Shown here piece by piece: positions 5,825 to 6,006 of a stretch of DNA of 6,006 nucleotides. This stretch comes from Acidobacteriota bacterium. GTDB lineage: Bacteria > Acidobacteriota > Vicinamibacteria > Vicinamibacterales > 2-12-FULL-66-21. The stretch lies in NCBI GenBank assembly GCA_013697225.1, contig JACCXG010000499.1, forward strand, positions 1-6,006, given 5' to 3'. Positions within the stretch are counted from its first letter, which is position 1. Each line of letters opens with the position of its first letter. Position numbers and translations under genes: made by a program. The notes beneath the pieces are model-generated. The model had not been told where the DNA came from. It ran no database searches and saw only the letters and a list, made by a program, of their open reading frames with translations.

Positions 5825-6006
5825 ATGAACAGAAGGACCATGATCCTGTGGCAGGCGCTGGCGCTTGCGCTTGCGCTTCCGCTGCTCGTTACCGGTTGCT
5901 CGGGATCGCCGCAGAGCCCCGTGTCGCCGACCCGCGCCGTCGAGGGAGGCCTCGATGCCGATGCCAACGCCGATGGCTCCACCCTCAAGGTGAACGCCCC
6001 GACCAA
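5825..6006 (+). CDS. Putative lipoprotein, N-terminal part only
   Basis: The 60 residues visible start at an ATG with a strong ribosome binding site. MNRRTM is followed by a hydrophobic core (AL repeats, PLLV) and the lipobox VTGC with Cys25, so the product should be a lipid-anchored periplasmic or outer-membrane protein. After the Cys comes a Ser/Pro/Thr-rich linker and then an Ala/Asp-rich segment ending in DGSTLKVNAPT. That ending resembles the start of cell-surface or matrix-like lipoproteins that I recall from Acidobacteriota, where it leads into beta-sandwich repeats; this last point is from memory and unsure. The gene continues past the window. It is divergent from nrfHA with its own promoter region, so a link to nitrite reduction is not implied. 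Confidence 0.83.
   Translation, partial: MNRRTMILWQALALALALPLLVTGCSGSPQSPVSPTRAVEGGLDADANADGSTLKVNAPT
5855..5878 (+). repeat. Tandem GCGCTK hexamer repeat in the lipoprotein signal peptide
   Basis: Four consecutive six-base units (GCGCTG once, GCGCTT three times) encode Ala-Leu four times, forming the signal-peptide core. Gain or loss of a unit keeps the frame and would only lengthen or shorten the hydrophobic core by two residues. Confidence 0.7.

Noticed and set aside
5692..6006. A 104-codon open frame on the - strand at the right end.
   Set aside because: It runs antisense to the lipoprotein start, which has a good ribosome binding site, signal peptide and lipobox.

Overview
The window is high-GC bacterial DNA with densely packed genes on both strands. 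A TonB-dependent receptor with an N-terminal carboxypeptidase-regulatory-like domain, a membrane-anchored NrfH/NrfA cytochrome pair and an Ala/Asp-rich lipoprotein N-terminus together suggest an Acidobacteriota (Vicinamibacteria-like) genome or a similar Gram-negative soil or sediment bacterium. The lineage is inferred from protein style; no rRNA or tRNA is present to fix it.

Left part, + strand (26-3429). It opens with the remnant of a small outer-membrane protein (26-312). Its signal peptide and first strands are in one frame, and its beta-barrel C-terminus (ending in Phe and a stop) is in another. Four bases later comes an apparently intact 816-residue TonB-dependent receptor (317-2767). 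After an 89-base gap there is a second damaged gene (2867-3429). It has a good ribosome binding site, an ATG and a short hydrophobic N-terminus that stops at 2953, and a well-preserved C-terminal DUF6544/DUF6920-like domain continues in another frame. Both damaged genes look like internal deletions that joined the two ends out of frame.

Right part, - strand (3531-5519). nrfH and nrfA form a two-gene operon. NrfH is a tetraheme membrane quinol dehydrogenase and NrfA a pentaheme ammonia-forming nitrite reductase. Together they move electrons from the quinone pool to nitrite in the periplasm (respiratory ammonification, or nitrite detoxification). NrfA is the variant whose active-site heme 1 has a CXXCH motif in place of the classic CXXCK; the catalytic Arg, Tyr and His are kept. 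A weak imperfect palindrome lies just after the nrfA stop, in the gap where the two transcription directions converge.

Far right. A 305-base divergent intergenic region (5520-5824) separates nrfH from a rightward lipoprotein gene that runs off the window end. It holds two inverted repeats on the nrfH side and a cluster of short direct repeats around a possible -10 element on the lipoprotein side. No mobile element, CRISPR array or RNA gene was seen. I found no clear new biological system. The points worth following are the two similarly broken genes, the lysine-less NrfA and the structured nrfH leader.
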